A stretch of 64,000 nucleotides of DNA from Streptomyces cyanogenus (GCF_017526105.1 NZ_CP071839.1:5099001-5163000), one strand, 5' to 3'; counted from the stretch's first letter, positions 26,302 through 36,184 are shown. Notes: a model not told the origin generated them from the letters alone. Numbers and translations are program-made.

Positions 26302-27172
26302 CGTGCTCCAGGCGGGCGCCGCGCGCCGGCCGAACCCCCTGTGGACCCTCGGACTGCTGCGCAGCGAGCTGGTCACCACCGTCCGCCGCTGGCGCACGCT
26401 CGCCCTGCTCGGGGTGCTCGCCGCGGTGCCGGTGCTGGTCGGGATCGCGGTGCGGATCGAGACGCGGGGCGGCGGGACGGTGGGCGGGGGGAACGGCGAG
26501 GGACCGGCGTTCATCACGCAGATCACCAACAACGGGCTGTTCCTGGTGTTCACCGCGCTCGCCGCGACCCTGCCGTTCTTCCTGCCGATGGCGGTCGGCG
26601 TCGTCGCGGGCGACGCGCTCGCCGGGGAGGCGGGCGCGGGCACCCTGCGCTACCTGCTGGTCGCCCCGGCCGGCCGCACCCGGCTGCTGCTCACCAAGTA
26701 CGCGACCGTGCTGGCGTTCTGTCTGCTGGCCACCCTGGTCGTCACCGTCTCGGCGCTGCTCGTCGGCGCGCTGCTCTTCCCCATGGGCGAGCTGACGACG
26801 ATCTCCGGCACCCGGATCGGCTTCGCCGAGGGGCTGGGCCGCGCTCTGCTGATCGCCCTGGTCGTCGCGGGCTCACTGGTCGGTGTGGCGGCCCTCGGCC
26901 TGTTCGTGTCGACCCTCACCAACAGCGGTATCGCGGCGATGGCGACCACGGTCGGGCTGCTCATCACCGTGCAGATCGTCGACCAGATACCCCAGCTGCA
27001 CGCGCTGCAGCCCTACCTGTTCCCGCACTACTGGCTGTCCTTCGCCGACCTGATGCGCGACCCCGTCTACTGGGACGACCTGGTGAAGAACCTCGGCCTC
27101 CAGGCGCTGTACGCGGCCGTGTTCGGCTCGGCGGCCTGGGCGCGGTTCACGGCGAAGGACATCAGCGCCTAG
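26288..27172 (+). CDS. ABC-2 type transporter permease
   Basis: 294 aa with six membrane helices: one after TVRRWRTL, then TALAATLPFFLPMAVGVVAG, YLLVAPAGRTRLLLTKY (cytoplasmic coupling stretch), VLAFCLLATLVVTVSALLVG, LIALVVAGSLVGVAALGLFV and AMATTVGLLITVQIV. Together with the ATPase it makes a half-type exporter; the upstream membrane-anchored LolA-like protein probably belongs to it. Confidence 0.9.
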   Translation: MSRADVLQAGAARRPNPLWTLGLLRSELVTTVRRWRTLALLGVLAAVPVLVGIAVRIETRGGGTVGGGNGEGPAFITQITNNGLFLVFTALAATLPFFLPMAVGVVAGDALAGEAGAGTLRYLLVAPAGRTRLLLTKYATVLAFCLLATLVVTVSALLVGALLFPMGELTTISGTRIGFAEGLGRALLIALVVAGSLVGVAALGLFVSTLTNSGIAAMATTVGLLITVQIVDQIPQLHALQPYLFPHYWLSFADLMRDPVYWDDLVKNLGLQALYAAVFGSAAWARFTAKDISA

Positions 27173-27179
27173 CCGCCTG

Positions 27180-27767
27180 TTACGCGGTCTCGTACGGGAA
27201 GCGGGCGAGGGGCGCCTCCTGGGTGAAGAACGTCTTCGCGCGGGTCAGCGCCTCTGTGTCCTCCAGGACGTCGCCGGGCCCGCTGCCGTTGCCCAGCAGC
27301 ACCCCGCCGAAGCGCATCTTCAGGTAGGCGGCCGAGTTGTTGAGCGTGCCCGTGTACGGATCGGCGACGGACGGCTCGCGGTCCGCCAGGGCGGCGACGC
27401 CCCAGAGGGTGCGGCCGGCCATCGTGGCCTTGAAGTCGATGCCCGGGGTGCGCAGCCAGGCCGACCAGTAGTCCAGGTAGCGCTTGGTGAGGCTGGACAC
27501 CGAGTACCAGTACAGCGGCGAGGCGATCACGATGTCCGTCGCCGCGAGCGTGGCGTCCAGCAGCAGGCCGGTGGCGGTGTCCGACGGCGGCCGTGTGTGG
27601 TCGCTGTCGTGGCGCAGGTCCGCGAAATCGGGCAGCGGGTGGTCGGCGAGGCGGATCCACTGCTGCTCGGCCGCCGGGGGCAGCTGCTCGGCGGCCGAGC
27701 GGGCCAGCAACTCGGTGTTGCCGTCCCGGCGGGCGCTGCCCAGGACGAAGAGGAAGCGGCGGTTCAT
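27180..27767 (-). CDS. NAD(P)H-dependent FMN reductase-like flavodoxin-fold protein
   Basis: 195 aa, flavodoxin-like fold. The N-terminal FMN phosphate loop reads LGSARRDGNTELLARS, and the second flavin contact is ASPLYWYSVSSLTKRYLDYWS, as in iron-sulfur flavoprotein and NADPH:FMN reductase families. ATG 27767 follows GGGGGA; the frame continues upstream without a better start. Convergent with the exporter permease with only seven bases between stops. Possible role in quinone or azo reduction. Its promoter carries the palindromes at 27808-27826. Confidence 0.88.
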   Translation of the reverse strand: MNRRFLFVLGSARRDGNTELLARSAAEQLPPAAEQQWIRLADHPLPDFADLRHDSDHTRPPSDTATGLLLDATLAATDIVIASPLYWYSVSSLTKRYLDYWSAWLRTPGIDFKATMAGRTLWGVAALADREPSVADPYTGTLNNSAAYLKMRFGGVLLGNGSGPGDVLEDTEALTRAKTFFTQEAPLARFPYETA

Positions 27768-27807
27768 GGGTCCCCCAGGTGTGTGCTGTCGTACCACTAA
27801 AGGCACC

Positions 27808-27826
27808 TGCATTTTATGCATATGCA
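27808..27826. promoter_or_regulatory. overlapping palindromes upstream of the FMN reductase-like gene
   Basis: TGCATTTTATGCA (27808-27820) and TGCATATGCA (27817-27826) overlap in an AT-rich island about 40-60 bases before the start codon. This looks like an operator for a dimeric repressor overlapping the promoter; no adjacent regulator gene identifies the protein. Confidence 0.5.
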
Positions 27827-27967
27827 AGTAAATCGCGCCAGTGGGTCCAGGGTACGGCTGGTGCGAGGCTGTGACGTCGCGGTGACGCGGAGGCCGGGGC
27901 GGAGGCGACACACTGGTGGCAGGACGCGTACGACCGGATCGCGGCGCCAGGGGAGTGAGGGACACCG

Positions 27968-29074
27968 ATGGCTGGACTCAGCTTCGAGAAGAAGCGGGCA
28001 CCGCGGCCCGTGGAGCACCCGGCGGCGGTGCCCGTCCGGGTGCTCGGCGCGGACTCCGCTTCGGTGGGCGGGACGCCGGTCGTGGCGGCGCCGGGCGAGG
28101 AGATCCAGCAGGCCGTCCTGAACCACCTCCAGCGCCTGGCCATCAGCCTCGGTACGCCCATACGAGCGACCATCCACGACGACCGCGCGGGCTGTGTCGT
28201 CCCCCTGGAGGTCGCGGCGGACGGCTCCAGCCGGATGACGGGGGAGCCGGTGCGGCTGGCCGCCCCGGCCCGGCGACCGGGCGCCGTGCCGCCGGGCACC
28301 GTGCAGGCCCCGACCGGGCAGTTCGGGCCGGCGCCCGTGATGACCGAGGCCACCGCGGACACGCACACCCCCGCCGCTCCGACCTCTGCTGCCCCGGCCG
28401 TCGCTCCGACTCCTGCCGTCCCGCCCCCAGCCGTCCCGCTCCCCACGGCCCCGGCCCCGGCTGCGGCCGTACCGTCGGCACCCCTCACCGCCGTGCCGTC
28501 GGACCCTGTCGCCCCCGTCACCACCGCAGCCCCGACCCCGGCCCGTGGGTTCGACGCGGTCGCCGAGGAGGTGCTCGGGGACGGGCCGCTGACCGAGACC
28601 GCCGAGGGCGCGGAACTGCTGAGCGAGCCGATGGGCCGTATCAACGAGGCCGTGCGGGCGGGCCGGATCGACGCGGCGGCGGAACTGGCCGACCGGACCC
28701 TCGCCGAGGCGTCCGCCGTGTTCGGCCCGGGCCACGCCGAGGTGCTGCACCTGCGCGAACTGTCCGCCTACATCGCCTACCTGGCCGGTGACCCGGTCCG
28801 CGCCTTCCGGCTCTCCCTGGACCTCGCCCGGCTGCGGCGCCAGGCCCGGGACGGGGAGGCCGCCTACGGCAACGTGCAGAGCGCGGCCACCGCGTGGCGT
28901 GCGGTGCGCGACCCGGAGGAGGGGCTGCGGCTCGGCCGCGACCTGATCGACCTGTGGACGGACCTCAGCGCCGAGCCGGGTCCCGCCGCGGACGACCCGC
29001 GCCCGCTGGAGTCCGCCCGTGCCCGCATGGTCCGGCTGACCGACCGCGCGGCCAGGGCGGCGGCGCAGGCGTGA
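27968..29074 (+). CDS. tetratricopeptide-repeat protein with Pro/Ala-rich linker
   Basis: 368 aa. N-terminal ~90 residues form a small domain (EEIQQAVLNHLQRLAISLGT, IRATIHDDRAGCVVPLEVAA). Residues ~95-195 are a Pro/Ala/Thr-rich low-complexity linker. The rest contains helical TPR-like repeats (INEAVRAGRIDAAAELADRT, LHLRELSAYIAYLAGDPVRA). A soluble cytoplasmic protein, probably a scaffold; I do not recognise a specific function. The first residues MAGLSFEKKR are typical of this Streptomyces family. Convergent with the VOC gene. Confidence 0.75.
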   Translation: MAGLSFEKKRAPRPVEHPAAVPVRVLGADSASVGGTPVVAAPGEEIQQAVLNHLQRLAISLGTPIRATIHDDRAGCVVPLEVAADGSSRMTGEPVRLAAPARRPGAVPPGTVQAPTGQFGPAPVMTEATADTHTPAAPTSAAPAVAPTPAVPPPAVPLPTAPAPAAAVPSAPLTAVPSDPVAPVTTAAPTPARGFDAVAEEVLGDGPLTETAEGAELLSEPMGRINEAVRAGRIDAAAELADRTLAEASAVFGPGHAEVLHLRELSAYIAYLAGDPVRAFRLSLDLARLRRQARDGEAAYGNVQSAATAWRAVRDPEEGLRLGRDLIDLWTDLSAEPGPAADDPRPLESARARMVRLTDRAARAAAQA

Positions 29075-29078
29075 CCGG

Positions 29079-29090
29079 CACGCGCGCGTG
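29079..29090. repeat. CACGCGCGCGTG palindrome between convergent genes
   Basis: Exact 12-bp copy of the recurrent palindrome, located in the 24-base space between the stop codons of the TPR and VOC genes. It is the most likely transcription-ending element there. Other exact copies: 17614, 19442, 48074, 49396, 61854, 61906. Confidence 0.7.
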
Positions 29091-29098
29091 AGACGCGC

Positions 29099-29566
29099 CT
29101 ACTGCACGCAGAACTCGTTGTCCTCCGGGTCGGCCATCAGCACCCACCGGCCCGCGGGCTCCTGCACCTCCCGCAGCACCCGCGCGCCCAGCGCCTGAAG
29201 GCGTTTCACCTCGTCCGCGCGCCGCTCGGGGCCGGCGTGGAGGTCGAGGTGGAGCCGGTTCTTCCCGGTCTTCGGCTCCGGCACCCGCTGGAACAGCAGC
29301 CGCCGTCCGAGTCCGGTGCCGGTCTCGGGGTCGTACGGGTCGTCGGGGTGCCGTACGGCGATCAGGTCACGGAAGGCCGCCCGCCCGTGGTACTCGACGG
29401 TGGCCTCCCCGGACAGCGCGCCGGCGGACAGCAGCCGTTCGACGAGGGCGCTGTTGTCCTCGGCCGTGTAGTGCAGCGCGGCGGCCCAGAAGTCGGCCTG
29501 TGTGTGCGGGTCGGCGGCGTCGATGACGAGCTTCCAGTGCAGCGGGGCGGGTGCCGGTGTGGTCAT
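29099..29566 (-). CDS. VOC (glyoxalase/bleomycin-resistance fold) family protein
   Basis: 155 aa in two beta-alpha-beta-beta-beta halves: WKLVIDAADPHTQADFWAAA at the start and NRLHLDLHAGPERRADEVKR plus ADPEDNEFCVQ at the end. The His and Glu positions of the metal site are only partly kept, so it may bind rather than convert a ligand. It stands alone. Substrate unknown. Confidence 0.82.
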   Translation of the reverse strand: MTTPAPAPLHWKLVIDAADPHTQADFWAAALHYTAEDNSALVERLLSAGALSGEATVEYHGRAAFRDLIAVRHPDDPYDPETGTGLGRRLLFQRVPEPKTGKNRLHLDLHAGPERRADEVKRLQALGARVLREVQEPAGRWVLMADPEDNEFCVQ

Positions 29567-29680
29567 GGGTCCACTTATAGCCGGAGCCGGCGGCGGAAGG
29601 GCCCGCTCGGTCTGCTCGCCCCGCTCCCCTGCTCGCCATGTCGGCCCGCCGCTGCCCGCTCAGCTCGCTCGGCCCCGTCG

Positions 29681-29720
29681 GACGCCAGACGCCAGACGCC
29701 AGACGTCAGACCTCAGACAT
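29681..29720. repeat. heptanucleotide tandem repeat at the rarD 3' end
   Basis: GACGCCA is repeated three times, followed by the variants GACGTCA and GACCTCA and a partial unit. The array overlaps the rarD stop codon (29713-29715). Such 7-base arrays can change length by slippage; here only the last codons would be affected. Confidence 0.75.
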
Positions 29721-30669
29721 CCGCCCGAGCCGAAGCGGGCGTCTCGACGGTGCGGGCCACCGGTACGGCGATCCGTGCCGGCCGCCGCGCGGCGCGCAGC
29801 GCGTCGCCCGTGAGCAGGATCAGCGCGAGCCAGACCAGCGCGAACCCGGCCCACCGCTCGGGCGGCATGGCCTCGTGGAAGTAGAGGATGCCGAGCAGGA
29901 ACTGGAAGAGCGGGGCCAGGTACTGCAGCAGGCCCAGGGTGGACAGCGGCACGCGGATCGCCGCCGCGCCGAAGCAGACCAGGGGGAGGGCGGTGACGAT
30001 GCCGGTGGAGGCGAGCAGGGCGGCGTGTCCGGTGCCGCCGTTCACGAAGCTGGCCTCGCCGTGCGCGGTCAGCCACAGCAGATAGCCGAGCGCCGGCAGG
30101 AACTGGATCGCGGTCTCGGCGGCCAGCGACTCGACGCCGCCGAGGTCGACCTTCTTCTTGACCAGCCCGTAGACGGCGAAGGAGAAGGCGAGACAGAGGG
30201 AGATCCACGGCGGGCGGCCGTAGCCGATCGTCAGCACGAGGACGGCGGCGAGGCCGATCCCGACCGCCGCCCACTGCACGGGCCGCAGCCGTTCCTTCAG
30301 GATCAGCACGCCCATCGCGATGGTGACCAGCGGGTTGATGAAGTAGCCGAGCGAGGCCTCGACGACGTGCCCGGCGTTCACCGCCCAGATGTAGACGCCC
30401 CAGTTCACGGTGATGACGCCGGCCGCCACGGCGACGAGGCCGAGCCTTCGCGGCTGGCGCAGCAGCTCCCCGGCCCAGGCCCAGCGCCGTACGAAGAGCA
30501 GCGCGGCGGCGACGAACACCAGGGACCACATCATGCGGTGGGCCAGGATCTCCGCGGCACCGGCCGGCTTGAGCAGCGGCCAGAACAGGGGGACCAGCCC
30601 CCACATCCCGTAGGCGGCGAAACCGTTCAGCAGGCCTATGCGGTGCTCACCATCGGACGTACCGGCCAC
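29713..30669 (-). CDS. rarD: EamA family transporter RarD
   Basis: 318-aa membrane protein of the drug/metabolite transporter superfamily, with ten predicted helices in two EamA halves. Diagnostic stretches for RarD are GLLNGFAAYGMWGLVPLFWP, EILAHRMMWSLVFV, NWGVYIWAVNAGHVVEASLG, YFINPLVTIAMG and LQYLAPLFQFLLGILYFHE. The GTG start at 30669 follows GGAGGGG. Transported substrate unknown. Confidence 0.93.
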   Translation of the reverse strand: MAGTSDGEHRIGLLNGFAAYGMWGLVPLFWPLLKPAGAAEILAHRMMWSLVFVAAALLFVRRWAWAGELLRQPRRLGLVAVAAGVITVNWGVYIWAVNAGHVVEASLGYFINPLVTIAMGVLILKERLRPVQWAAVGIGLAAVLVLTIGYGRPPWISLCLAFSFAVYGLVKKKVDLGGVESLAAETAIQFLPALGYLLWLTAHGEASFVNGGTGHAALLASTGIVTALPLVCFGAAAIRVPLSTLGLLQYLAPLFQFLLGILYFHEAMPPERWAGFALVWLALILLTGDALRAARRPARIAVPVARTVETPASARADV

Positions 30670-30736
30670 GGCCCCTCCTTCTCGCGCGCGCCCGCCCTGG
30701 ACGCACGAGGACGACGGTAGCGCCGCAGGCCACCGG

Positions 30737-30770
30737 CTGTCATGCCCGTATCGCCATACGGTCATGACAG
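30737..30770. terminator. inverted repeat between the SDR gene and rarD
   Basis: Two 15-bp arms (30737-30751 and 30756-30770; one mismatch) around a CGCC loop, located 18 bases after the stop of the minus-strand SDR gene. It is probably its terminator, although the distance to rarD would also allow an operator. Confidence 0.6.
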
Positions 30771-30788
30771 TCGGGGTACCGGCGGGTG

Positions 30789-31643
30789 TCAGCCCTTCAG
30801 CGCGGCCGTGACGGCCTGGGCCAGCGGTGTGGTAGGGCGGCCGATGAGCCGGGACAGGTCTCCGGAGGAGACGACCAGCTCGCCCTTCTCGATCGAGGCG
30901 TCCACGCCCGCCAGCATCCCGGCCAGCGGCGCGGGCAGCCCGGCGCCGGTCAGGATGCCGGTGAGGGCCTCCACCGAGACCGCGTTGTAGACGATCTCCC
31001 TGCCGGTCTGCCGGCTCAGCTCGGCCGCGTACTCGGCGAAGCTCCACGCCTCGTCGCCGCCCAGCTCGTACGTGGTGTTCTCGTGACCCTCGCCGGTCAG
31101 CACCGCGACCGCGGCGGCGGCGTAGTCGCCGCGGGAGGCCGAGGAGACCCGGCCGTCGCCGGCGGCCTGGACGACCGCGCCGTGCTCCAGCACCGGCGCC
31201 AGGTTCTCCGTGTAGTTCTCGTGGTACCAGCCGTTGCGCAGCAGGCTGTAGGGCAGGCCGGAGGCGAGCAGCACCTCCTCGGTCGCCCGGTGGTCGTCCG
31301 CCAGCGCGGCCGTCAGGCCGCCCGGGGCGCTGGTGTAGGCGAGCAGCGCCACGCCGGCCGCCCTGGCCGCCTCGATGACGACGGTGTGCTGCCCCACCCG
31401 CCCCTTGTCGAACTCGTTGCCGGAGATCAGCAGCACCTTGTCGCCGGCGGCGAACAGGCCGTCGAAGGTCTCGGGGGCGTTGTAGTCGGCGACGGCAAGC
31501 TTCACCCCGCGGGCGGCGAGGCCGGCGGCCTTCGCCTCGTCGCGCACGACGGCGGTGACCTGCTCCGCGGGGACCTTCTCCAGCAACTGCTCGACGACGT
31601 GGCTGCCGAGGTGCCCGGTGGCTCCGGTGACGACGATGCTCAT
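30789..31643 (-). CDS. NmrA/QOR2-type NAD(P)H:quinone oxidoreductase
   Basis: 284-aa atypical short-chain dehydrogenase of the NmrA/QOR2 group. The NADP loop is VVTGATGHLGSHVVEQLLEK with VTAVVRDEAK after the second strand; YTSAPGG and LRNGWYHENYTENLA match E. coli QOR2/YtfG-like proteins. It reduces quinones in the cytosol, a defence against electrophile and disulfide stress. It is divergent from an HxlR regulator with a single N-terminal Cys, as in the qor2-qorR pair of Corynebacterium glutamicum. ATG 31643 follows AAGGAG. Confidence 0.92.
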   Translation of the reverse strand: MSIVVTGATGHLGSHVVEQLLEKVPAEQVTAVVRDEAKAAGLAARGVKLAVADYNAPETFDGLFAAGDKVLLISGNEFDKGRVGQHTVVIEAARAAGVALLAYTSAPGGLTAALADDHRATEEVLLASGLPYSLLRNGWYHENYTENLAPVLEHGAVVQAAGDGRVSSASRGDYAAAAVAVLTGEGHENTTYELGGDEAWSFAEYAAELSRQTGREIVYNAVSVEALTGILTGAGLPAPLAGMLAGVDASIEKGELVVSSGDLSRLIGRPTTPLAQAVTAALKG

Positions 31644-31705
31644 GGTGCTCAACTCCTTGTCGGTGGGTATGTCGCTCACCCTAGGAGCGGCACTAACCAA
31701 GCGAA

Positions 31706-31730
31706 AGTACCCACTTTGAAGTAAGGTACT
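31706..31730. promoter_or_regulatory. operator and -10 box in the SDR/HxlR divergent promoter
   Basis: AGTACC (31706-31711) and GGTACT (31725-31730) are 6-bp inverted arms 13 bases apart; inside is ACTT-TG-AAGT. A -10 box TAAGGT for the HxlR gene (31722-31727) lies within this dyad, so a bound repressor would block it. Confidence 0.6.
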
Positions 31731-31733
31731 GTC

Positions 31734-32234
31734 ATGTCGGTAAGCAAGAACGTGGCGGACGCCGAGGCCCTGTGCCCCTATCGCCTCGTCCTGGAGCACG
31801 TCACCAGCCGCTGGGGTGTCCTCGTCCTCATCGAGCTGCTGGAACGCCCGTACCGGTTCAGCGAGCTGCGCCGGGCGATCAGCGCCTACGGCGGCCGGGG
31901 CGTCAGCGAGAAGATGCTCACCCAGACCCTCCAGACCCTGGAGCGCGACGGCCTGGTCCACCGGGACGCCAAGCCGGTCATCCCGCCCCGCGTCGACTAC
32001 TCGCTCACCGGACTCGGCCGCGAGGCGGCGCAGCAGGTCAGGTCCCTCGCCCAGTGGACCCACGACCGCATGGGCGAGGTCGAGAAGGCCCGCCGGGTCT
32101 ACGACGAGAGCCGCCGGCCCCACGACGAGAGTCGTCGCGCGGACGGCGGCCCCCAGATGGACGGCGGCCTCCAGGCGGACGACAGGCCCCGGGCGGACGA
32201 CGAGGCCCGGGACATCCGGTCCCGGGCCTCGTGA
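31734..32234 (+). CDS. HxlR (DUF24) family redox-type regulator, QorR-like
   Basis: 166 aa. The winged HTH reads SRWGVLVLIELLERPYRFSE, ISAYGGRGVSEKMLTQTLQT, LERDGLVHRD and PPRVDYSLTGLG. Cys14 in ALCPYRLV is the only cysteine and sits where DUF24 regulators such as QorR, HypR and YodB sense disulfide or quinone stress. The C-terminal ~45 residues are a charged, repetitive tail (DESRR twice, ADGG/DDRPRADDEA) absent from typical ~120-aa members. The ATG is 6 bases after a -10 box, so the transcript may be leaderless. Confidence 0.9.
   Translation: MSVSKNVADAEALCPYRLVLEHVTSRWGVLVLIELLERPYRFSELRRAISAYGGRGVSEKMLTQTLQTLERDGLVHRDAKPVIPPRVDYSLTGLGREAAQQVRSLAQWTHDRMGEVEKARRVYDESRRPHDESRRADGGPQMDGGLQADDRPRADDEARDIRSRAS
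32201..32231. terminator. terminator hairpin inside the 3' end of the HxlR gene
   Basis: A perfect 13-bp stem (32201-32213 with 32219-32231) and a 5-base loop, lying inside the last coding codons before the TGA at 32232 and between convergent genes. The repetitive tail of the HxlR protein is thus partly encoded by the terminator. Confidence 0.8.
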
Positions 32235-32253
32235 TCACAGGCGGACGGACGGG

Positions 32254-33307
<1,054 letters not shown>

Positions 33308-33315
<8 letters not shown>

Positions 33316-35236
33316 CGATGGCCTCCTTCAGCGCCGCGGCGAGCTGCTCCGCCTTGAACGGCATGCCGTTGACCTGGTTGTAGGAGTGGGCGTCGACCAG
33401 GTACCTCGCCCGGACGAGGGTGGCGAGCTGCCCGAGGTTCATCTCGGGGATCACCACCTTGTCGTAGCCCTTCAGCACCGTGCCGAGGTTGCGCGGGAAG
33501 GGGTTGAGGTGGCGCAGGTGGACCTGGGCGATCGACTCGCCGGCCGCGCGCAGCCGCCGTACCGCCGCCGTGATCGGGCCGTAGGTCGAACCCCAGCCGA
33601 GGACCAGCGTCCGCGCGCCGTCCGGGTCGTCGACCTCGGCGTCGGGGACGTCGATGCCGTCGACCTTGGCCTGCCGGGTGCGGACCATGAAGTCGTGGTT
33701 GGCCGGGTCGTAGGAGATGTTGCCCGTGCCGTCCTGCTTCTCGATGCCGCCGACGCGGTGCTCCAGGCCCGGGGTGCCCGGGATCGCCCACGGCCGGGCC
33801 AGCGTCTGCGGGTCCCGCTTGTACGGCCAGAAGACCTCGGTGCCGTCCTCCAGCGTGTGGTTCGGGCCGGAGGCGAACTGCACCCGCAGGTCGGGCAGCT
33901 CGTCCAGGTCCGGGATGCGCCACGGCTCCGAGCCGTTGGCCAGGTAGCCGTCCGACAGCAGCATCACCGGCGTGCGGTACGTCAGCGCGATCCGGGCCGC
34001 CTCCAGAGCGGCGTCGAAACAGTCGCCCGGGGTGCGCGGGGCGACCACCGGCACCGGCGCCTCGCCGTTGCGGCCGTACATCGCCTGGAGCAGGTCGGCC
34101 TGCTCGGTCTTGGTCGGCAGCCCCGTCGACGGTCCGCCGCGCTGGATGTCCACCACCAGCAGGGGCAGCTCCAGCGACACCGCGAGACCGATCGTCTCCG
34201 ACTTCAGCGCCACGCCCGGCCCCGAGGTCGTCGTCACCGCCAGCGAGCCGCCGAACGCCGCGCCCAGCGCCGCGCCGATGCCCGCGATCTCGTCCTCGGC
34301 CTGGAAGGTGCGTACGCCGAAGTTCTTGTGCTTGCTCAGCTCGTGCAGGATGTCCGAGGCCGGCGTGATCGGGTAGGACCCCAGGAACAGCGGCAGATCC
34401 GCCTGCCGGGACGCCGCGATCAGGCCGTAGGCCAGGGCCAGGTTGCCGGAGATGTTGCGGTAGGTGCCGACCGGGAAGGCCTTGGCGGCCGGCGCGACCT
34501 CGTAGGAGACCGCGAAGTCCTCCGTCGTCTCGCCGAAGTTCCAGCCCGCCCGGAACGCGGCGATGTTGGCCTCGGCGATCTCCGGCTTCTTGGCGAACTT
34601 CGACTTCAGGAACTTCTCGGTGCCCTCGGTGGGCCGGTGGTACATCCAGCTCAGCAGGCCCAGCGCGAACATGTTCTTGCTGCGCTCGGCCTCCTTGCGG
34701 GAGAGGTCGAACTCCTTCAGCGCCTCCACGGTGAGCGTGGTCAGCGGCACCGGGTGGAGGTTGTAGCCGTCGAGCGAGCCGTCCTGGAGCGGATCGCCGG
34801 CGTAGCCGACCTTCTGCAGGGCGCGCTTGGTGAACTCGTCGGTGTTGACGATGATCTCGGCGCCGCGCGGGAGGTCGCCGATGTTGGCCTTCAGGGCGGC
34901 CGGGTTCATCGCGACCAGGACGTTCGGCGCGTCACCCGGGGTGAGGATGTCGTGGTCGGCGAAGTGGAGCTGGAAGGACGAGACACCCGGCAGGGTGCCG
35001 GCGGGGGCGCGGATCTCGGCAGGGAAGTTCGGCAGGGTGGAGAGGTCGTTGCCGAACGAAGCGGTCTCCGAGGTGAACCGGTCACCGGTGAGCTGCATGC
35101 CGTCACCCGAGTCCCCCGCGAACCGGATGATCACCCGGTCCAGGCGGCGCACGTCCTTCGTGCCGCCCGGTTTGCGCTGCTCTCCCACGACGGTTCCGTC
35201 GGTCTGCTCCGCTGGGCTGCTGACCTGGCTGGTCAC
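33308..35236 (-). CDS. korA: 2-oxoglutarate:ferredoxin oxidoreductase alpha subunit (gamma-alpha fusion)
   Basis: 642 aa. The N-terminal third is the gamma domain (IIRFAGDSGDGMQLTGDRF, GVSSFQLHFADHDILTPGD), followed by the alpha domain (FQAEDEIAGIGAALGAAFGG, TTTSGPGVALKSETIGLAVS, DIQRGGPSTGLPTKTEQADL). The GTG start at 35236 is preferred because of AAGGAGG before it. Transcribed ahead of korB as an operon. It delivers reduced ferredoxin, which may matter for the NADH-module-less complex I encoded 4 kb away. Confidence 0.94.
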
Positions 35237-35512
35237 TGAACTGGACCTCCTTCGAGGCGGCTGTCCGGGGCCTGGTCGTCCCACGGACCATCCCAGGATC
35301 AACCCTACGTCGGTTAGGGTCGCCTTCCCGAGGTCATCCGTGGATTGGACGAATTCGAGACGGCCTGTCGCGCTGCGTTCACATGATGTCCCGCATCGCC
35401 GGGGCGCCGGTCAAGGCGCTCCCCGCGCGTTCGCAGGTTCTCTCCTCCGGCCGCCATCCGGGCACTGACACCCCCTGCGGCCCCCTCCGCTCTCCCGGAC
35501 CGATCCCGGTCC
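35237..35512. other. intergenic region upstream of korA
   Basis: 276 bases between the korA start and the end of the response-regulator gene. It holds the dyad ACCCTA-N7-TAGGGT at 35302-35320, which may be part of the korA promoter. No gene is supported. Confidence 0.5.
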
Positions 35513-36184
35513 TCACGAGTTCAGATAGGTGAGGACGGCCAGAACCCGCCGGTGGTCACCGTCGCTCGGGGCCAGGCCGAGCTTCAGGAAGATGTTGCTG
35601 ACGTGCTTCTCCACGGCACCGTCGCTGACCACCAGCTGCCGCGCGATCGCCGAGTTGGTCCGGCCCTCCGCCATCAGCCCGAGCACCTCGCGCTCCCGGG
35701 GGGTCAGCCCCGTCAGCACGTCCTGCTTGCGGCTGCGGCCGAGCAACTGCGCGACCACCTCCGGGTCCAGCGCCGTACCGCCCTCGGCGACCCGCACCAC
35801 CGCGTCCACGAACTCCCGTACGTCCGCGACCCGGTCCTTGAGCAGATAGCCGACGCCCCGGCTGGATCCGGCCAGCAGCTCGGTGGCGTAACGCTCCTCC
35901 ACGTACTGCGACAGCACCAGCACCCCGAGCCCCGGGTGCAGCCGGCGCAGCAGTACGGCCGCCCGGACCCCCTCGTCGGTGTGCGTCGGCGGCATCCGCA
36001 CGTCCGCCACCACCACGTCGGGCAGCTCGTCCTGATCGGCCAGCTCGGAGATGGTCTTCACCAGCGCGTCCGCGTCGCCGACGCCAGCCACGACCTCGTG
36101 CCCCCGGTCGGTCAGCAGCCGGGTCAGGCCCTCCCTGAGCAGCACCGAATCCTCGGCGATGACCACCCGCACCCTGTCCTCCAC
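35513..36184 (-). CDS. NarL/LuxR-type response regulator
   Basis: 223 aa. The receiver domain has the acidic pair at VVIAEDSVLL, phosphoacceptor Asp in VVADVRMPP and Lys in YLLKDRV; the C-terminal LuxR HTH is LTPREREVLGLMAEGRTNSA, IARQLVVSDGAVEKHVSNIF. The GTG start at 36184 has AGGAG five bases upstream; an ATG at 36235 would add 17 Gly-rich residues. It lies downstream of two histidine-kinase genes on the same strand and has no partner of its own between them. Targets unknown. Confidence 0.92.
   Translation of the reverse strand: MEDRVRVVIAEDSVLLREGLTRLLTDRGHEVVAGVGDADALVKTISELADQDELPDVVVADVRMPPTHTDEGVRAAVLLRRLHPGLGVLVLSQYVEERYATELLAGSSRGVGYLLKDRVADVREFVDAVVRVAEGGTALDPEVVAQLLGRSRKQDVLTGLTPREREVLGLMAEGRTNSAIARQLVVSDGAVEKHVSNIFLKLGLAPSDGDHRRVLAVLTYLNS

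Noticed and set aside
35302..35335. Possible iron box (DmdR/IdeR) upstream of korA
   Set aside because: Only the TTAGG part matches; the remaining positions diverge from the 19-bp consensus, and the clear symmetry is the different ACCCTA-N7-TAGGGT dyad.
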